A DNA stretch of 64,000 nucleotides. Origin: Parasponia andersonii (lineage: Eukaryota > Streptophyta > Magnoliopsida > Rosales > Cannabaceae). The stretch covers positions 110,360-174,359 of the forward strand of contig JXTB01000327.1 of the NCBI GenBank assembly GCA_002914805.1. The letters are read 5' to 3'. A program made the position numbers and the translations under genes. This document shows, in pieces, positions 50,401 to 62,828 of the stretch. The notes below the pieces were generated by a model. It searched no databases. It had not been told where the DNA came from and saw only the letters and a list, made by a program, of their open reading frames with translations. The stretch's first letter is position 1. Every line of letters begins with the position of its first letter.

Positions 50401-51556
50401 GGGGTTGCCAAGAAATCACATATGCTTTGTCCTTAAATATGTTTTTTTTTTTTTTTTAATGTTTTACTCCACTGGCCAGCCTTTTGCACATTCCTTCCTT
50501 ACGAAAAATAAATAAAAAAACAAGAAAGAAGCCTGGTGCATTGTGCCTGTGGTCCCAAAAAGCATACTGCTCCAGTTAGAAGTCCTAGTTATACTGTTCT
50601 CTGGTCTCTACTTTAGCTTGAGAACATTGCCTGCTTTGTCAACACGGGTGTTTTTGGGAATGCATGAGCATTGATAGAGAAGGAGCCCGTATCATGAATG
50701 CATATCACGATACCACTTTAAATTCTTCGAGTGTCTAGGGATTATCTCAAATTTTTAATACCAAATGTAGGGCAGATGAAACAGAAGTACATGTCATCTA
50801 CCTATTGGTGTTTTCAATTCAGAAAAACTTCATACACATTTTCCTGTGTTTTCATGTGTCTTGCTAGTATTTCAAAAATAACTTCTATTTAGTTACTAAA
50901 TTATTCGTAATTACAGTACAATGAATTAAAACTTAGAGAACTCGTAGTATCTGTGGTATTACTCACTTTCTTGTCTTAGAACTATACTCCATAAATAGTC
51001 TGATAGATAACTCTTAATACTCCTTTATCAAGCTCATAATTGATCCTTTTTTTTTTTTTTTCACAGCTAATTCTTGATATGCAATTCACTGTGGAAATTG
51101 CACGTTTTGCGGGTTACCCATCACGGCATGTGCACCAGATTGCGACAGCCATAATTGCACGCGCTATCGGGGCCTTTTCTGCTAGAGGCATAGTTGCAAA
51201 CAAGTAAGTTCTTTTTTTATGCAAGTCAACTTAGTTTACGAGTTTGTATTTCTTTGTTCTTCTGGTCTCTGTTGTCTAATCTAAAACCAGAATTTGTTTT
51301 TGTCGTTAGTGCACTCCCTGAGGATGAATGGTTCGTCGAAGCTGCGAAATCAGCAATAAACAAACTACTCTTAGTTACAGAAGGATCCGAGACATCCGAA
51401 ATTGATGAAGGCGACATGATGCTTCATGATGATGTTGTCTCTGATTCAGATGAAACTGTTTCTTCCCTGTCAACAGAAGAGTCTCTCGAGTCCTTTGTTT
51501 CGGCAAGTATGGGTGAGCTTGACAGTCCCTCGGATTTCACTGATCCTGAGAGTTAG
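44494..51556 (+). CDS. EXO84C: Exocyst complex subunit EXO84C, 7 exons
   Basis: Exons 44494-44589, 46013-46107, 46649-47690, 49033-49557, 49811-49999, 51067-51203 and 51310-51556 join with GT..AG introns to 776 aa, close to the 769 aa I recall for Arabidopsis EXO84C. The exocyst tethers secretory vesicles to the plasma membrane before fusion; EXO84 is one of its eight subunits. The protein starts [20 protein letters not shown]. It then has an N-terminal helical/coiled-coil part ([19 protein letters not shown], residues 33-51) and the [19 protein letters not shown] block (about 144-162), followed by the large helical C-terminal domain with [56 protein letters not shown] and [15 protein letters not shown]. 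The last ~60 residues are acidic and Ser-rich. The upstream in-frame ATG at 46488 is intronic. All exons look intact. Confidence 0.95.
45398..45590 (-). mobile_element. LINE 3'-end fragment candidate in EXO84C intron 1
   Basis: The minus strand ends ATAAAGTATCTCTGTTTCTT.. plus an A run (45398-45407 as T). This is the look of a 5'-truncated plant L1 3' UTR, and it shares AGTCCGAGGGACCAAA with 44188-44295. Flanking ACGTG(ATT)CAA words on both sides may be a decayed target duplication. Confidence 0.4.
48291..48490. repeat. 100-bp tandem duplication in EXO84C intron 3
   Basis: Units 48291-48390 and 48391-48490 both start CATCTCTATTTGTTAGCGTT and end GGGGTAAA, with about 10% differences. Confidence 0.92.
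48836..48950. repeat. 69-bp-spaced direct repeat in EXO84C intron 3
   Basis: CATGTTT(G/T)TATGAAGTATTTCT..CATCAATTTCATTT occurs at 48836 and 48905. Confidence 0.8.
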
Positions 51557-51906
51557 TATGGAAGCAATCGAAAGAAGCTGAAAAGAGGAGTGTGATTATT
51601 ATTATTTTTTTCAGAGAGTGAATTCACTTGCAGATTCGTCTGTGGGAAAAAAAGAATCACTTCAAATTCACATTATTTGGTGATGATCTACCAAATGCAA
51701 TGTCAATCTGTCAAAGAAAGTATGTTAACTGATCTACTTGAACAACAGAGTCCCGTATTATTATAATTCTTTTAATAATTATTGAAAGTAGGATTTTCAG
51801 TTCACTGAGACTTTCTCCTTTGTCCGTAGGAGATGTATTTTGGAAGTTTGCTTTTTCTAGTATAGCAATATTGGTAATAAGAATAATAATATGATGACAA
51901 TAAGAA
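51557..51906. other. EXO84C 3' UTR and junction to duplicate copy 2
   Basis: About 340 bp of 3' UTR-like sequence. AATAATAATATGATGAC directly precedes the duplicated block. No gene. Confidence 0.55.
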
Positions 51907-53284
51907 TAGTACTATAACATCTAATTTAAACAATAGTAACAATAATAATTGCAGCAAATTACATAATTTACTTAATATATATTCATTGCTTGAAGTGAAA
52001 AGTCACATAAACTTCTCTTCAATTTTGAGCTCTAGAACAATAATTTATTACTATTATTACTATATATACATAGCTTTCCTTTAAATTAGAACTTTAAATT
52101 TTTTGGCCTTGGCCTCAAATGTCCTTTTTCTAGTTATATAATCTGCATATACTAGAAATTAGGCTTTCACTGACGCATAAAAGTGTCAGTAGCTTCAATT
52201 AATAAATATTAGGATTTGATGGACGATTTACAACTTGAAATCGTATATCATTTTTGTTCTATTTTCGGAGGGATTTTCTTTTTTTTTTTTTCCTTCCTTT
52301 TTTTTTTTTGGTCATTATTGGAAGCAAGGAATGGCCTATTTTATAACTCAAATAATAGAAACTGTACAAGAATAGAGTTAGGTTAAGTCTCAAACTTATG
52401 ATAAGCACAAAGGGACCTACAAAAAAACTTTAGATATTGTAAATTACGAGAAACTTATATAGAAGAAATTCGATTCAGAATTGATCAATGACCTATATAA
52501 AGCTAGACATGTATTAAGTCTATTTTCATGAAAACATATATGATAATTGTGGAGAAAAAAGCTACAAATGAAGCTAAGAAGAAACTTTTGGCAAAATGAA
52601 AATTGTGATGCAAGTTTGTAATAATTTATTTACAGGTCCAACGGTTTACTACCACAACAACTTCTTTTATTCAAACATTCAAATCTAAGTCACTTTTCTT
52701 TAGTGCCTTTCCGCCTAACTATAGAGGGAAAGAGTTTATGTATCTACGTGAAGATCACAAATTAGAATGCTGTAATAAACGATATCGTTTACAGTACACG
52801 AAATTCAGAGTTGAACAAAAAGGTCACGTGAAAAGTGTTTTTTTGATTGTATCTACAATTGCCTTTCCCTGGAATCAAACCTCATTGACTCTATGTTTAT
52901 TAATGGATATTAACTTCACAACCTTACCTCCTTTTCTTCAATTTTTTTTTTTGATGTTTTGTTCACATATGTTGCATTTTTATATATGAGATATTTGATA
53001 AGAGAAACATCTTGTAGTTTTGGGTCTTTGGTATAGGAAATGCTTCTAAATAGTATATGCTTATATAAATTAAATAGATTCAAATAAGAATGCACATTTG
53101 AGGAATTTTGATTAAGAAAAAATCTAACAGTTGATATATTTTTTTTACTAATAGATTTTATATTTTGATTGTAAAATTTGGATGAAAGAAAAGGAAAAGT
53201 ACTCTTGTATATGTAAATTTCAATCAACTTCTCTCTTAGTATTGGTCTACATTATCGAGGCAATAGATATTGATAAAAGTTTTT

Positions 53285-53795
53285 GGATAAATGACTTTAT
53301 TAGTCTCTAAACTAAAGAAAAAAATCTAGTCTTTAAACTTTAAACTCTAAATTGACCGTATTCGTTCCTAAATTATTAAAAATATGTCATTTTTATTCCT
53401 TTTTACTATATATTTTGTTTGAAAATTAACAACATGAGCACATAAGTTGCATTTCTAATTTTGTATTAATAATTTCAACAAAATATCGTATTTTAGACAG
53501 TTCTATATTACATTATTATCCAATCTCTAACTAATTTTTGTTCAACTAATTATTTTTAAACTGATTCAATTATATTCTAATCTCTCTATAGTATTGGACT
53601 ATACTTTTAGATATGAAATAAGTACAATAGAATAGCAAATGTGTCTTATATGCTTATTTTGTTAAGAATAAAATGAAATATACAACTAAAGTAAAACTTT
53701 TGTAAAAACTTAAAGGCTAAAATGGCACAATTTAAAGTTTAAGGATAAAATTGAGAACTTTTTCATAATTTAAGGACTACCATGATCATTTATTC
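53285..53795. mobile_element. MITE, 511 bp, Mutator-like candidate
   Basis: Ends GGATAAATGACTTTATTAGTC and the reverse complement of GGACTACCATGATCATTTATTC form imperfect inverted repeats. Copy 1 has the uninterrupted site (GATAAAAGCTTTTAATC near 29970). Flanks AAAGTTTTT and AAATCTTTT resemble a decayed 9-bp target duplication. Confidence 0.75.
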
Positions 53796-53880
53796 AAATC
53801 TTTTAATCTCATAAGTCAAAACAACGTGAATCTTCTTTTTTTATTATTTATCTTTTTTCCTTAAGATTACTTAGGAGGTT

Positions 53881-54048
53881 TTTTTTTTTTTTTTTAAAAA
53901 AAGTGGGGCTTAACTAATGACCATCACTTACTATAAATTTAAAAAAAAAATAACACACACACTCTACTAAGGTTTGAACCCCTGACTCTATCAAACTCAT
54001 ACACACATCCCTCAAGCCTTGGACCAACTGAACTAACCCAAGTTGGCC
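53881..54048 (-). mobile_element. tRNA-derived SINE, 168 bp, with 18-bp target duplication
   Basis: The minus strand starts TTGGCCAACTTGGGTTAGTTC, with a pol III A box TAGTTCAGTTGG (54035-54024) and B box GGGTTCAAACC (53981-53971), and ends in T/A-rich runs. AAGATTACTTAGGAGGTT (53863-53880) and AAGATTACTCAGGAGGTT (54049-54066) flank it. Copy 1 has the empty site (AAGATTATTTAGGAGAAAC near 30038). Confidence 0.88.
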
Positions 54049-54124
54049 AAGATTACTCAGGAGGTTATACAACGGAAACAACCATTTTTTTTTTCCAATA
54101 ATCCCTTTTAGTACATTTTCGAAA

Positions 54125-55768
54125 GGGACTATATTGACACCCCAAAGTTATATTTAGACACCTTTTTTTTTTTAATAAAAAGACTAAAACAGACATCTTA
54201 ATAATTTTTTTTTAAAATACAATGATAAAATTACCCTCATATTCTTGGGCACTCCATTGCCAGTGATATTTTCCTTTGGTTCTTTGATCTCTATTTTAGT
54301 TTATCAAATAATCTCACGATCTTCACCTCATACCTTTTTATAGTTTTTTTTTTCTCACCGATTATTTTCTATGTCTCTCTTTGGGTTTTTAACTCTTCCG
54401 TACGAATCATAAAAAAAAAAAAGACTCCTTCTAGCTCCTCTCGATATCTCTTTTAGCTTTATTATTTTTATTTTCAATAAACAGCCTTGGAATATTTTTC
54501 CTCCTTTTTAAATTCACCTTTCTAAAGACAGTCGAAGAAGATCCGTTAGATAAAGTTATAGATACTAGAGAATAAAAATAAAAGAAAAAAAATCCATACT
54601 TTTATAAATACATCGATATTTTGCTAGTAGATTTAATGTGAACTTTTCAAGACTAGGCCGACAATATTCATAACACATTAAAAAAAATGTTTAGATAGAG
54701 ATTGAAGAAGCCTGTGAGGGAGGGATGCCTCAGGGAAAGGATTAAAATGTCAGTTTCGATGTCGATATCGGGGTTTTATTTTACAGATATTATCGATGTC
54801 GAAGAAATTCCGAGAAATACCGAAATTTATCTTAAAACTCAAAATTTTCAAGAAAAACTATAAAAAATGCTAAAACAAGTGATATTACATAATTTATATA
54901 AGTTTTTATTAAAAACAAGACCTGTTTATATTTTATAAGACAATAAAATATACATATATAGTAAAAAAAAAGATCGAATTTTATTTTATAACATAATTTT
55001 AAAATCAGAATATATATCACACTATTTTATTTAATATATCTCATATAAATATCTTACAAATTATAATTAGTTTTAAATTACATTGAAAATAAATAAAAAT
55101 CATTGAAAATATAAAACAGTTCAAATACATTCAATACCAAAATGAGTTTCAATGAAGTTGAAAGTTATAAGAGCAATTTCCATCTTAATCCAAAATTTAT
55201 TTTGAAGGTTATAAGAATCCTTTGTAGAGATTCTAAAATAATAAACAAATATTTTCATTGAATACAAGTAATTCCAAAACTTTGTCAATAAACTGTAGAG
55301 AGAGAACTATGATTTATTTTTGTATTCTTTACTACCATTTTTTATAAAAAAAAAAAAAAAGAAAAAAAGAGACTTAGAAAAAACTTCGATATTTCTGTCG
55401 ACATTTCAAATTGTTGATGAAATTTTCATGATAATATTCATAAATATCTCAATATTAGCTCATTTTTTATTGATATTTTACCAATATCGACATATCCTCG
55501 ACATTGTCGATATTTTAAGGATATTTCACGGATACACTTGGAAAAATATATTTCTACTCCATATCAATGTCGAGATTTCAAAATACGGATATTGTTACGA
55601 GAATGTCAACAAATATCGTGACATTTTAATCCATGCCTTAGGGTGCACTGTGTAATATGAAGGACATAATGTGTCGTTTAGTTTCAAAATTTTTAGCAAA
55701 TTGTCCCAATTAATAATTTTTCAATTAAAATGGGTGCCTTTATATTTGCAGTGCAAATAAAATCCCCC
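54125..55768. mobile_element. TIR DNA transposon derivative, about 1.64 kb (hAT/Mutator-like)
   Basis: Left end GGGACTATATTGACACCCC and right end (reverse complement) GGGGGATTTTATTTGCACTG are imperfect inverted repeats that continue through CAAAGTTATATT/CAAATATAAA. TTTCGAAA (54117-54124) and TTTCAAAA (55769-55776) flank it. The copy 1 site is empty (GTACATTTCTAAGTTC near 30090). No transposase seen; it is a carrier of the nested element at 54734. Confidence 0.72.
54734..55632. mobile_element. Nested Mutator-like MITE, 899 bp
   Basis: Inverted ends GGATTAAAATGTCA on the left and TGACATTTTAATCC on the right. The interior is full of CGATATC/GTCGATATT words. ATGCCTCAG (54725-54733) and ATGCCTTAG (55633-55641) are a 9-bp target duplication with one difference. 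It sits inside the 54125-55768 element and so is younger. Confidence 0.85.
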
Positions 55769-55930
55769 TTTCAAAAGTTCAAAGAAGAAGGGGAGACAAA
55801 TACATATGCCTTTTTCCCAATTTAAATCCAAGGAAGAAATTGATCCAATTTTTTTTAACTAAGGGACCAAAATGTCAAACTTGGAAAAAGTTCAGGGACA
55901 AAATACGCCAACAGGCCAAAAGTTAAAAGA

Positions 55931-56137
55931 ACGTGATTCCTATCCTATCCCGTATTGCATACACGTCAGCTTTGAGCTGAAAGACTTCTTCAGAGCACCA
56001 TGAGGCATGCAGCAGCAGATCACAACCAAAACCTAGCCTAGTAGTGACTGTAAGCATTCTCGAACCAGGCTTTATTTTCGCCCAGAGAAGCTTCGTCGTC
56101 ACCTCAAAACCCTAGGAGACCACATATTATCGGCCAG
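55931..56137 (+). promoter_or_regulatory. RPB10 promoter-proximal region and noncoding leader exon
   Basis: A less A/T-rich island (CACGTCAGCTTTGAGCTGA to AGACCACATATTATCGGCCAG) ends in a good donor, CCAG|GTATCG, at 56137/56138. Conservation with the duplicate at 30766-30971 outlines the functional part. It would splice across a ~2-kb leader intron to an acceptor shortly before the RPB10 ATG (TTCAAG at 58216 is one candidate). The role as leader is inferred from position; no transcript evidence. Confidence 0.6.
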
Positions 56138-56385
56138 GTATCGAAATCACTCATTCTCATGCTCACATATTTTATAGCTATAGATTCTTCTTGTTATTGT
56201 GGTAAATTTTGATGATTTGTGCATTGATTTTGGTTTTCGAAACCTGTTTGGTAGCCGAGAAAGAGAAGGAAAATTAGATGTTAGTAAATGATATTTCCCC
56301 CTTAACCTAATTTGAAAGTGATAACATTGTTTTATGTCCTATATGTCTGATGGAAATCTTAGTTCGTTGTTCTATTTTATTTTTA

Positions 56386-56388
<3 letters not shown>

Positions 56389-56430
<42 letters not shown>
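56389..56430. repeat. (TA)n microsatellite
   Basis: TATATATACATATATATA.. run of about 40 bp in the RPB10 leader intron; the equivalent run in copy 1 (31230-31247) is shorter. Confidence 0.9.
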
Positions 56431-56432
<2 letters not shown>

Positions 56433-57020
56433 ATCTGCGTACCTAAGTTTCCCTCTCTTTGGAGCAGTTGTGTATCTCTATGTTGCATTCTTCATTGTTC
56501 AGTATCGATAATGTCAAAATTTCATGGCTAATAACTCTGATTTGGCCGTGGTTTGGAAGCTCCTGTTTTGGGTTTTAATTTAATTTTGCTCTACTATTGT
56601 TGTGCATTTATGTTTGCTGAAATCTGATTATACAACTCTTTAGGAGTATGCGTGTTTTGGTTGTTTTTTTGTGACCATCCGTCCAATTAATTGAGTAGTT
56701 TTGTTTTTGTTAAACGTCTTTTCAAGAACCGAATGCCTCATAAAAATTCTTTTAAGTAGTTGTGTGGATATAATGTCTCATAGGAACTCGGCTGAGTGCT
56801 ACGAGGTCTACGATTTCAAGAACTGAATTTCTCATAGAAACTCTAGCTCTATTTTGTTATTTTCTGCGACCATCATTTATATTCGTAACTAGTAGTGTGG
56901 ATGTCATGTCTCATAGAAACCCTGTTTTGAGTGATTTTATATAGCTATATGTTTTTTTGCTTCGAATAGGTAGCCAACAACTCACGTCACAAATATTCTA
57001 TACATATATATATATATATA

Positions 57021-57241
57021 TGTTGCCAATCCAATAGGTATTTTTTTTTTTTAACTATGGGTAAGTATTTTTTTTTAGCCGTAATGGTGATCCAATGCAT
57101 ATAATGAAGTACATGAAAAGACGTGCAATGCTCTTTTTCTCTCTTACTTTTTACAATAAAAAAATGTGCATGTTAAACTTTTATTGGCCAAATTGATACT
57201 TGCATAGGTAAAAAAAAAAATACCTACTGGATTGGTGTCCA
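57021..57241. mobile_element. MITE, ~220 bp, in the RPB10 leader intron
   Basis: Left end TGTTGCCAATCCAATAGGTA plus a T run; the right end is its imperfect reverse complement (A run, TACCTACTGGATTGGTGTCCA). It lies in a TA-rich stretch and is absent from copy 1 (near 31890), so it inserted after the duplication. Superfamily not assigned. Confidence 0.75.
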
Positions 57242-57478
57242 TATATATATATATATAGATTTATGAAAGAATGTGCTTTTAAATCTTATCAAATTAACCT
57301 TAGAGTATGAAACTTTAGAATGATATTGTATTATGAATTTCAAGAAAAATATGTATTATTACTATAGGTGTAATTTACACGAGAAATTGCGTGCTTGATG
57401 TGTGTAACAATCCTTAAGTTTGAGATTATAGAAGTCTTCTAGTCTTCTTACTTAGAATTATGTAATATCATTTTTAGG

Positions 57479-58262
57479 GGAACCTTTATGAATTGAATTA
57501 GCTCTAGAATTAAGGTTTGGACTTAAAACTGAAGCACATCAACATCATTCACAGGTTGGTTTTTGTTCAGTGTGAATTTATTTGTAAAATATAGGTTACA
57601 AGATGTCTATGAGAATTTTTGTTTGTCAGTCACTTTCATGGGAACAATTATGAGCTGAACTACCCCCGTGAGGATTAGGTTGAGCGTTCAAGCCCATGCT
57701 CCAATGAGGTTTTGGTTTAGATTCCTCATGGTGACCTACCTAGCAATATGCTAGAGTCTCCTGAATGATTGCAGGGTTTGGACAAAGGACTGAAAAAAAG
57801 TTATGAGCTGAACTGGCTCTATAATTAATGGTTGGACTTGGACCTAAACTGAAATACATCAATTTCATGCGTGGTTGCTTTTACTGGAGAAATTGTTATA
57901 TTTTTTTCACTATCATATAGTCATGCACTATAATTTCTCCTGTCATCGTATGAATTAGCTTTGATATTCTAAGTCATGCTATAAATTAGTTTGAATGATA
58001 TAATAATTTTGGCCAAGCTATCATAAATTCATGCCCTAGTGGAGAAATGATTTTAGGTAATGCTATAGACTTGTTTTGTTATTTTGTGAGGAGTGAGAAA
58101 TAGTAGAAAGTAATGATTCCAAAATACCCAGTTGGTTAGCAATACGTTGCAAGTTGTTTTGTCTTTATTTAGTTGCCACTGAAGGTTAACTCTGGAATTT
58201 TGAACCTAACTTCAAGGTCGAAGCTCCGAGAGGTAGGAGAAGAGCCCTAGGAGAGGTTGAAG
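57479..58262. other. Rest of RPB10 leader intron and 5' leader
   Basis: Unique relative to copy 1. TTATGAGCTGAACT-like phrases occur twice (57647 and 57800), with AATTAAGGTTTGGACTTAAA near 57510, hinting at a small degraded duplication. Just before the ATG, AGGTAGGAGAAGAGCCCTAGGAG is purine-rich leader sequence. Confidence 0.5.
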
Positions 58263-59820
<1,558 letters not shown>

Positions 59821-60600
59821 GGAAAGTAGGACAATATTATCACTTTGTTTTCATGGTGGATTGTTCGTCATATATGAGCTGGATGTGAACTCTGTAGTCT
59901 CTTTAATGAAGTCTTGGGATATTTTGTCATATTGTCTCGAGACTCTACATAAAATGTGGATAGTTTTGATTGGATGATATCTTTAGCTGCAGTATCTTAG
60001 TTAAATGATAAATACATTTTGTTAAGAAGAGCTAGGGTTCGGCATTTAATCTTTGGGTTTGGCGGCTGTTTTTGGGATGAATCTGGATGGGTGACTCAAA
60101 ACAAGGTTCAAAACTATTTGCATCAAATTCTACCATTGGAAAATCCAATAGTATATATGCAGTGTCAGTGACTGGGGTTTGTTGGTGAAATTTTGAATGA
60201 TTAGGTACTTGATCAACATAAATGGTTTGTCAATTAGTCAAATTTAGTTTTTCTTGGGTAACAGAAGAGAATTAGTGATTAATTGATTTTAACGAATAAT
60301 CATGTTTGAACAAAGAGGTCGCCATTAATTAAAATTAGAGGTTTATAATAGCTGCCCATTATTAATATATCTAAGGGCCCCTTGTACATCTGGCTTGTTT
60401 GACTTATATCAAGTATTGATCCACATGAATAGTGCTTATTTTTCATTTCGTGCTCTTATGCTTATTTCTTCTTAACCAAATATATATTGCTGATTATACG
60501 TGGGTTACAAAATAGTATTCCTATTTTCCTGCATATAAAATGCATCAATGCGAAAATACCTCGTAACTCCCATTTTTTATTTCGTCATCCATATGGTTCT
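59821..60600. other. RPB10 3' UTR and intergenic DNA
   Basis: 3' UTR probably extends to about 60050. No other gene recognised. Confidence 0.5.
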
Positions 60601-60607
60601 CTTCTTA

Positions 60608-60800
60608 GGGCATCTCCAATGAGAGTATCATTTGGTGTGCTAATGCTAAATATTAACATTTCTTCGGAAAACCTTCTAATGGTCTGGCAAATTTGGAACT
60701 TTTTTTGGCATATACCAAAGTTGGTTCCATATTTGGCGCCAACTTGGGTTGTTTGGTATATGCCAAAATTTGGCACATACCTCATTACACATATATTACT
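60608..60800. mobile_element. Possible DNA-transposon end (GGGCATCTCCAATG)
   Basis: GGGCATCTCCAATGAGAG followed by an internally palindromic run (TTTGGCATATACCAAAGTTGG / TTTGGTATATGCCAAAATTTGG, 60705-60775) resembles the end of plant MITEs that begin GGGCATCTCCAA. The matching second end was not found, so this is tentative. Confidence 0.4.
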
Positions 60801-62490
60801 TATAATTACATAAATGCCATTATTATAATTACATAAATGCCATTAATCATATAAAGAGGGTGGTGGTATTTTAGTAAAGCCCCAAATTATTCATATTTAT
60901 TTTTTCCTATTTCACTTATGAATTGGAGGTGGTATATTAATGACATGATAATATTTTTTTTTCTTTTAACTTTATTTAAAATATAGCAGCAGTTGAATCG
61001 TTAATTTGAGGTGGTTAAACTTTTTTATTTATATTTGTATCTTATTTTGCCTATAAATTGGAGGGTTCCAATTCTCCATTCATCTCTCTTTCTTTTGTCT
61101 CTTTTGTCTTTTCCTCTTTATTTCTATCTATAGAAAAAAAAATGGATAAACCCTTAATAAACGTGGAAAATCTTTTTCCACAAATCAATATGTTTTTGCT
61201 CTTCATCGGATGAAGAAACATCAAAATCTCCATCTAAAATTTTCACTAACAAATTTCTCATTTTATGACGATTAAACTCAAAGACTCCTCATGTGTATAT
61301 ATAGGATGGGGAGAGTAGCTGATAGTTAAATATTGATTATGTGATATAAGTTTTTTATTTGTATTATAGTGGTGGTTGGATGGTTAAGTTAGAGATGATT
61401 AAATATTTTTTTATTTATATTTTTTCTGTGTTTTCTCTGTAAATTGGAAGTAGTTACATATTAAGATGTGATTTAAATTTTTTACTTTATATAAATATAG
61501 TGATGGTTAAAAACTAATAAATATTTGTAATTCAAATGAGTAAAATATGAATTATATATATTAAAAAGAATAATATCATTTTTATACATTGTATTTTGAC
61601 CGTTTATTTAATTTATATCCTGTGTTTTAGTTATTATCAGTATTTTTCTCAAATTTAAAAATTGTTACAAATTTATACCCTTAGGTAATTAGACACCAAA
61701 ATAGAGTTGTAAGTTTACCTATATACACTTTAGATAAATTGAAAATTGAAAAAAAAAATATAAAAAATAATTGTTAAAACGAAAAAAAAAAGATTTTTAT
61801 GGGAGGATTTTTTTTAAAATGTAAATAAATTAGCCCGCTTAGATTAGGTAAAGAGTTTTCACCGACGGAGTTAAAAATTGTTATTTTTTATTGAAAAAAA
61901 GGAACTTTAATTGAGAAGATGAAGAAATATAGATGACTGAGCAATTGGTTCTACATATCGCAATTGCTTGCGTGAATTATTTGGTATGCTTGTTTGGATA
62001 TTTTGGCTTGAATTGTTTTTCTTTTGAAATGATTTATTTTGTGTTTGGTTGTTTAGATACAATTGAATTAATTGATTTAGATTGTCTGGTGTGATTGATT
62101 TGATTGATATAATTTGGATTGCCTTATCTTCTTTGAATTGGTTAAAATAATGCTTGGTTTATTTGATGAGTTTTAATTGCTTGAATAATTGATATATTTG
62201 AATTATTCGATCTTAATGATATCAATATGTTAAGTGTTTTCGGGTATTTTCATGTTTGTTGTTTATTCCTAGCTAAAATTATTTAGTATGTCAAATTATG
62301 TCGGTTTAGATAAGAATCAACCAGTATATTTATTAACTTTACAATTTTTTCAATTACTGCTCATGAATTTATTACATATGATTTGTTCACTTGTTTGATC
62401 AATGAGAATAGAGGAGTCAATGTATGTGATCTATATGTATAGTTTATGTGCTAGAAAATTCAATATTTGAGCCTAAGTTTTAAAGCCCTC
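60801..62490. other. A/T-rich intergenic DNA
   Basis: Recurring TTGGAGGTGGT / TTGAGGTGGTTAA / GGATGGTTAAGTTAGAG words (60920-61500) suggest old degenerate repeats. From 61980 to 62220 GATTGATTTGATTGATATAATTTGG-like words dominate. No gene seen. Confidence 0.45.
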
Positions 62491-62499
62491 TTACTAAGC

Positions 62500-62828
62500 A
62501 TAGTAAGGTGTAGTCTTCTTTGTGGATAAATAAGTTTATTTCGATGTAGAATTCTAGACACTTGGTCCATCTAAGAGCCGATCCTTTCAGATATAAGTGT
62601 TCGAGAGCTATACATCCCCTTGCTATACTTGTGTAGGATACAATATTCCTTGCGCGTGGATGAGTTTACTCTGACAAAGAATTCTAAGACACTTGGTTCA
62701 TTCAGTGCTGATCCTTTTGGGCATATGTGTCCAAGAGTCATGCCCTAGACTAACCAAGCATTAGAAAGGTGTGGTCGTCCTTGCTAGTGAGTGAGCTAAT
62801 TCTAACGTATAATCCTGGACACTTGATT
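62500..62828. repeat. ~130-bp degenerate tandem repeat, three units
   Basis: GAATTCTA(A)GACACTTGGT occurs at 62549 and 62679, and a diverged AATCCTGGACACTTGATT at about 62812. AGCCGATCCTTT/TGCTGATCCTTT and GTGTTCGAGAG/GTGTCCAAGAG follow at matching places. The third unit is cut off exactly where the LTR at 62829 begins. Confidence 0.75.

Larger units (their letters stand above)
51907..57478 (+). repeat. Segmental duplicate, copy 2 (matches 28445-32403), RPB10 side
   Basis: Collinear with copy 1 but about 1.6 kb longer owing to insertions at 53285, 53881, 54125 (with a nested element at 54734) and 57021. It probably represents the ancestral location, because it leads directly into the RPB10 leader intron and coding exons. 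Confidence 0.9.
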
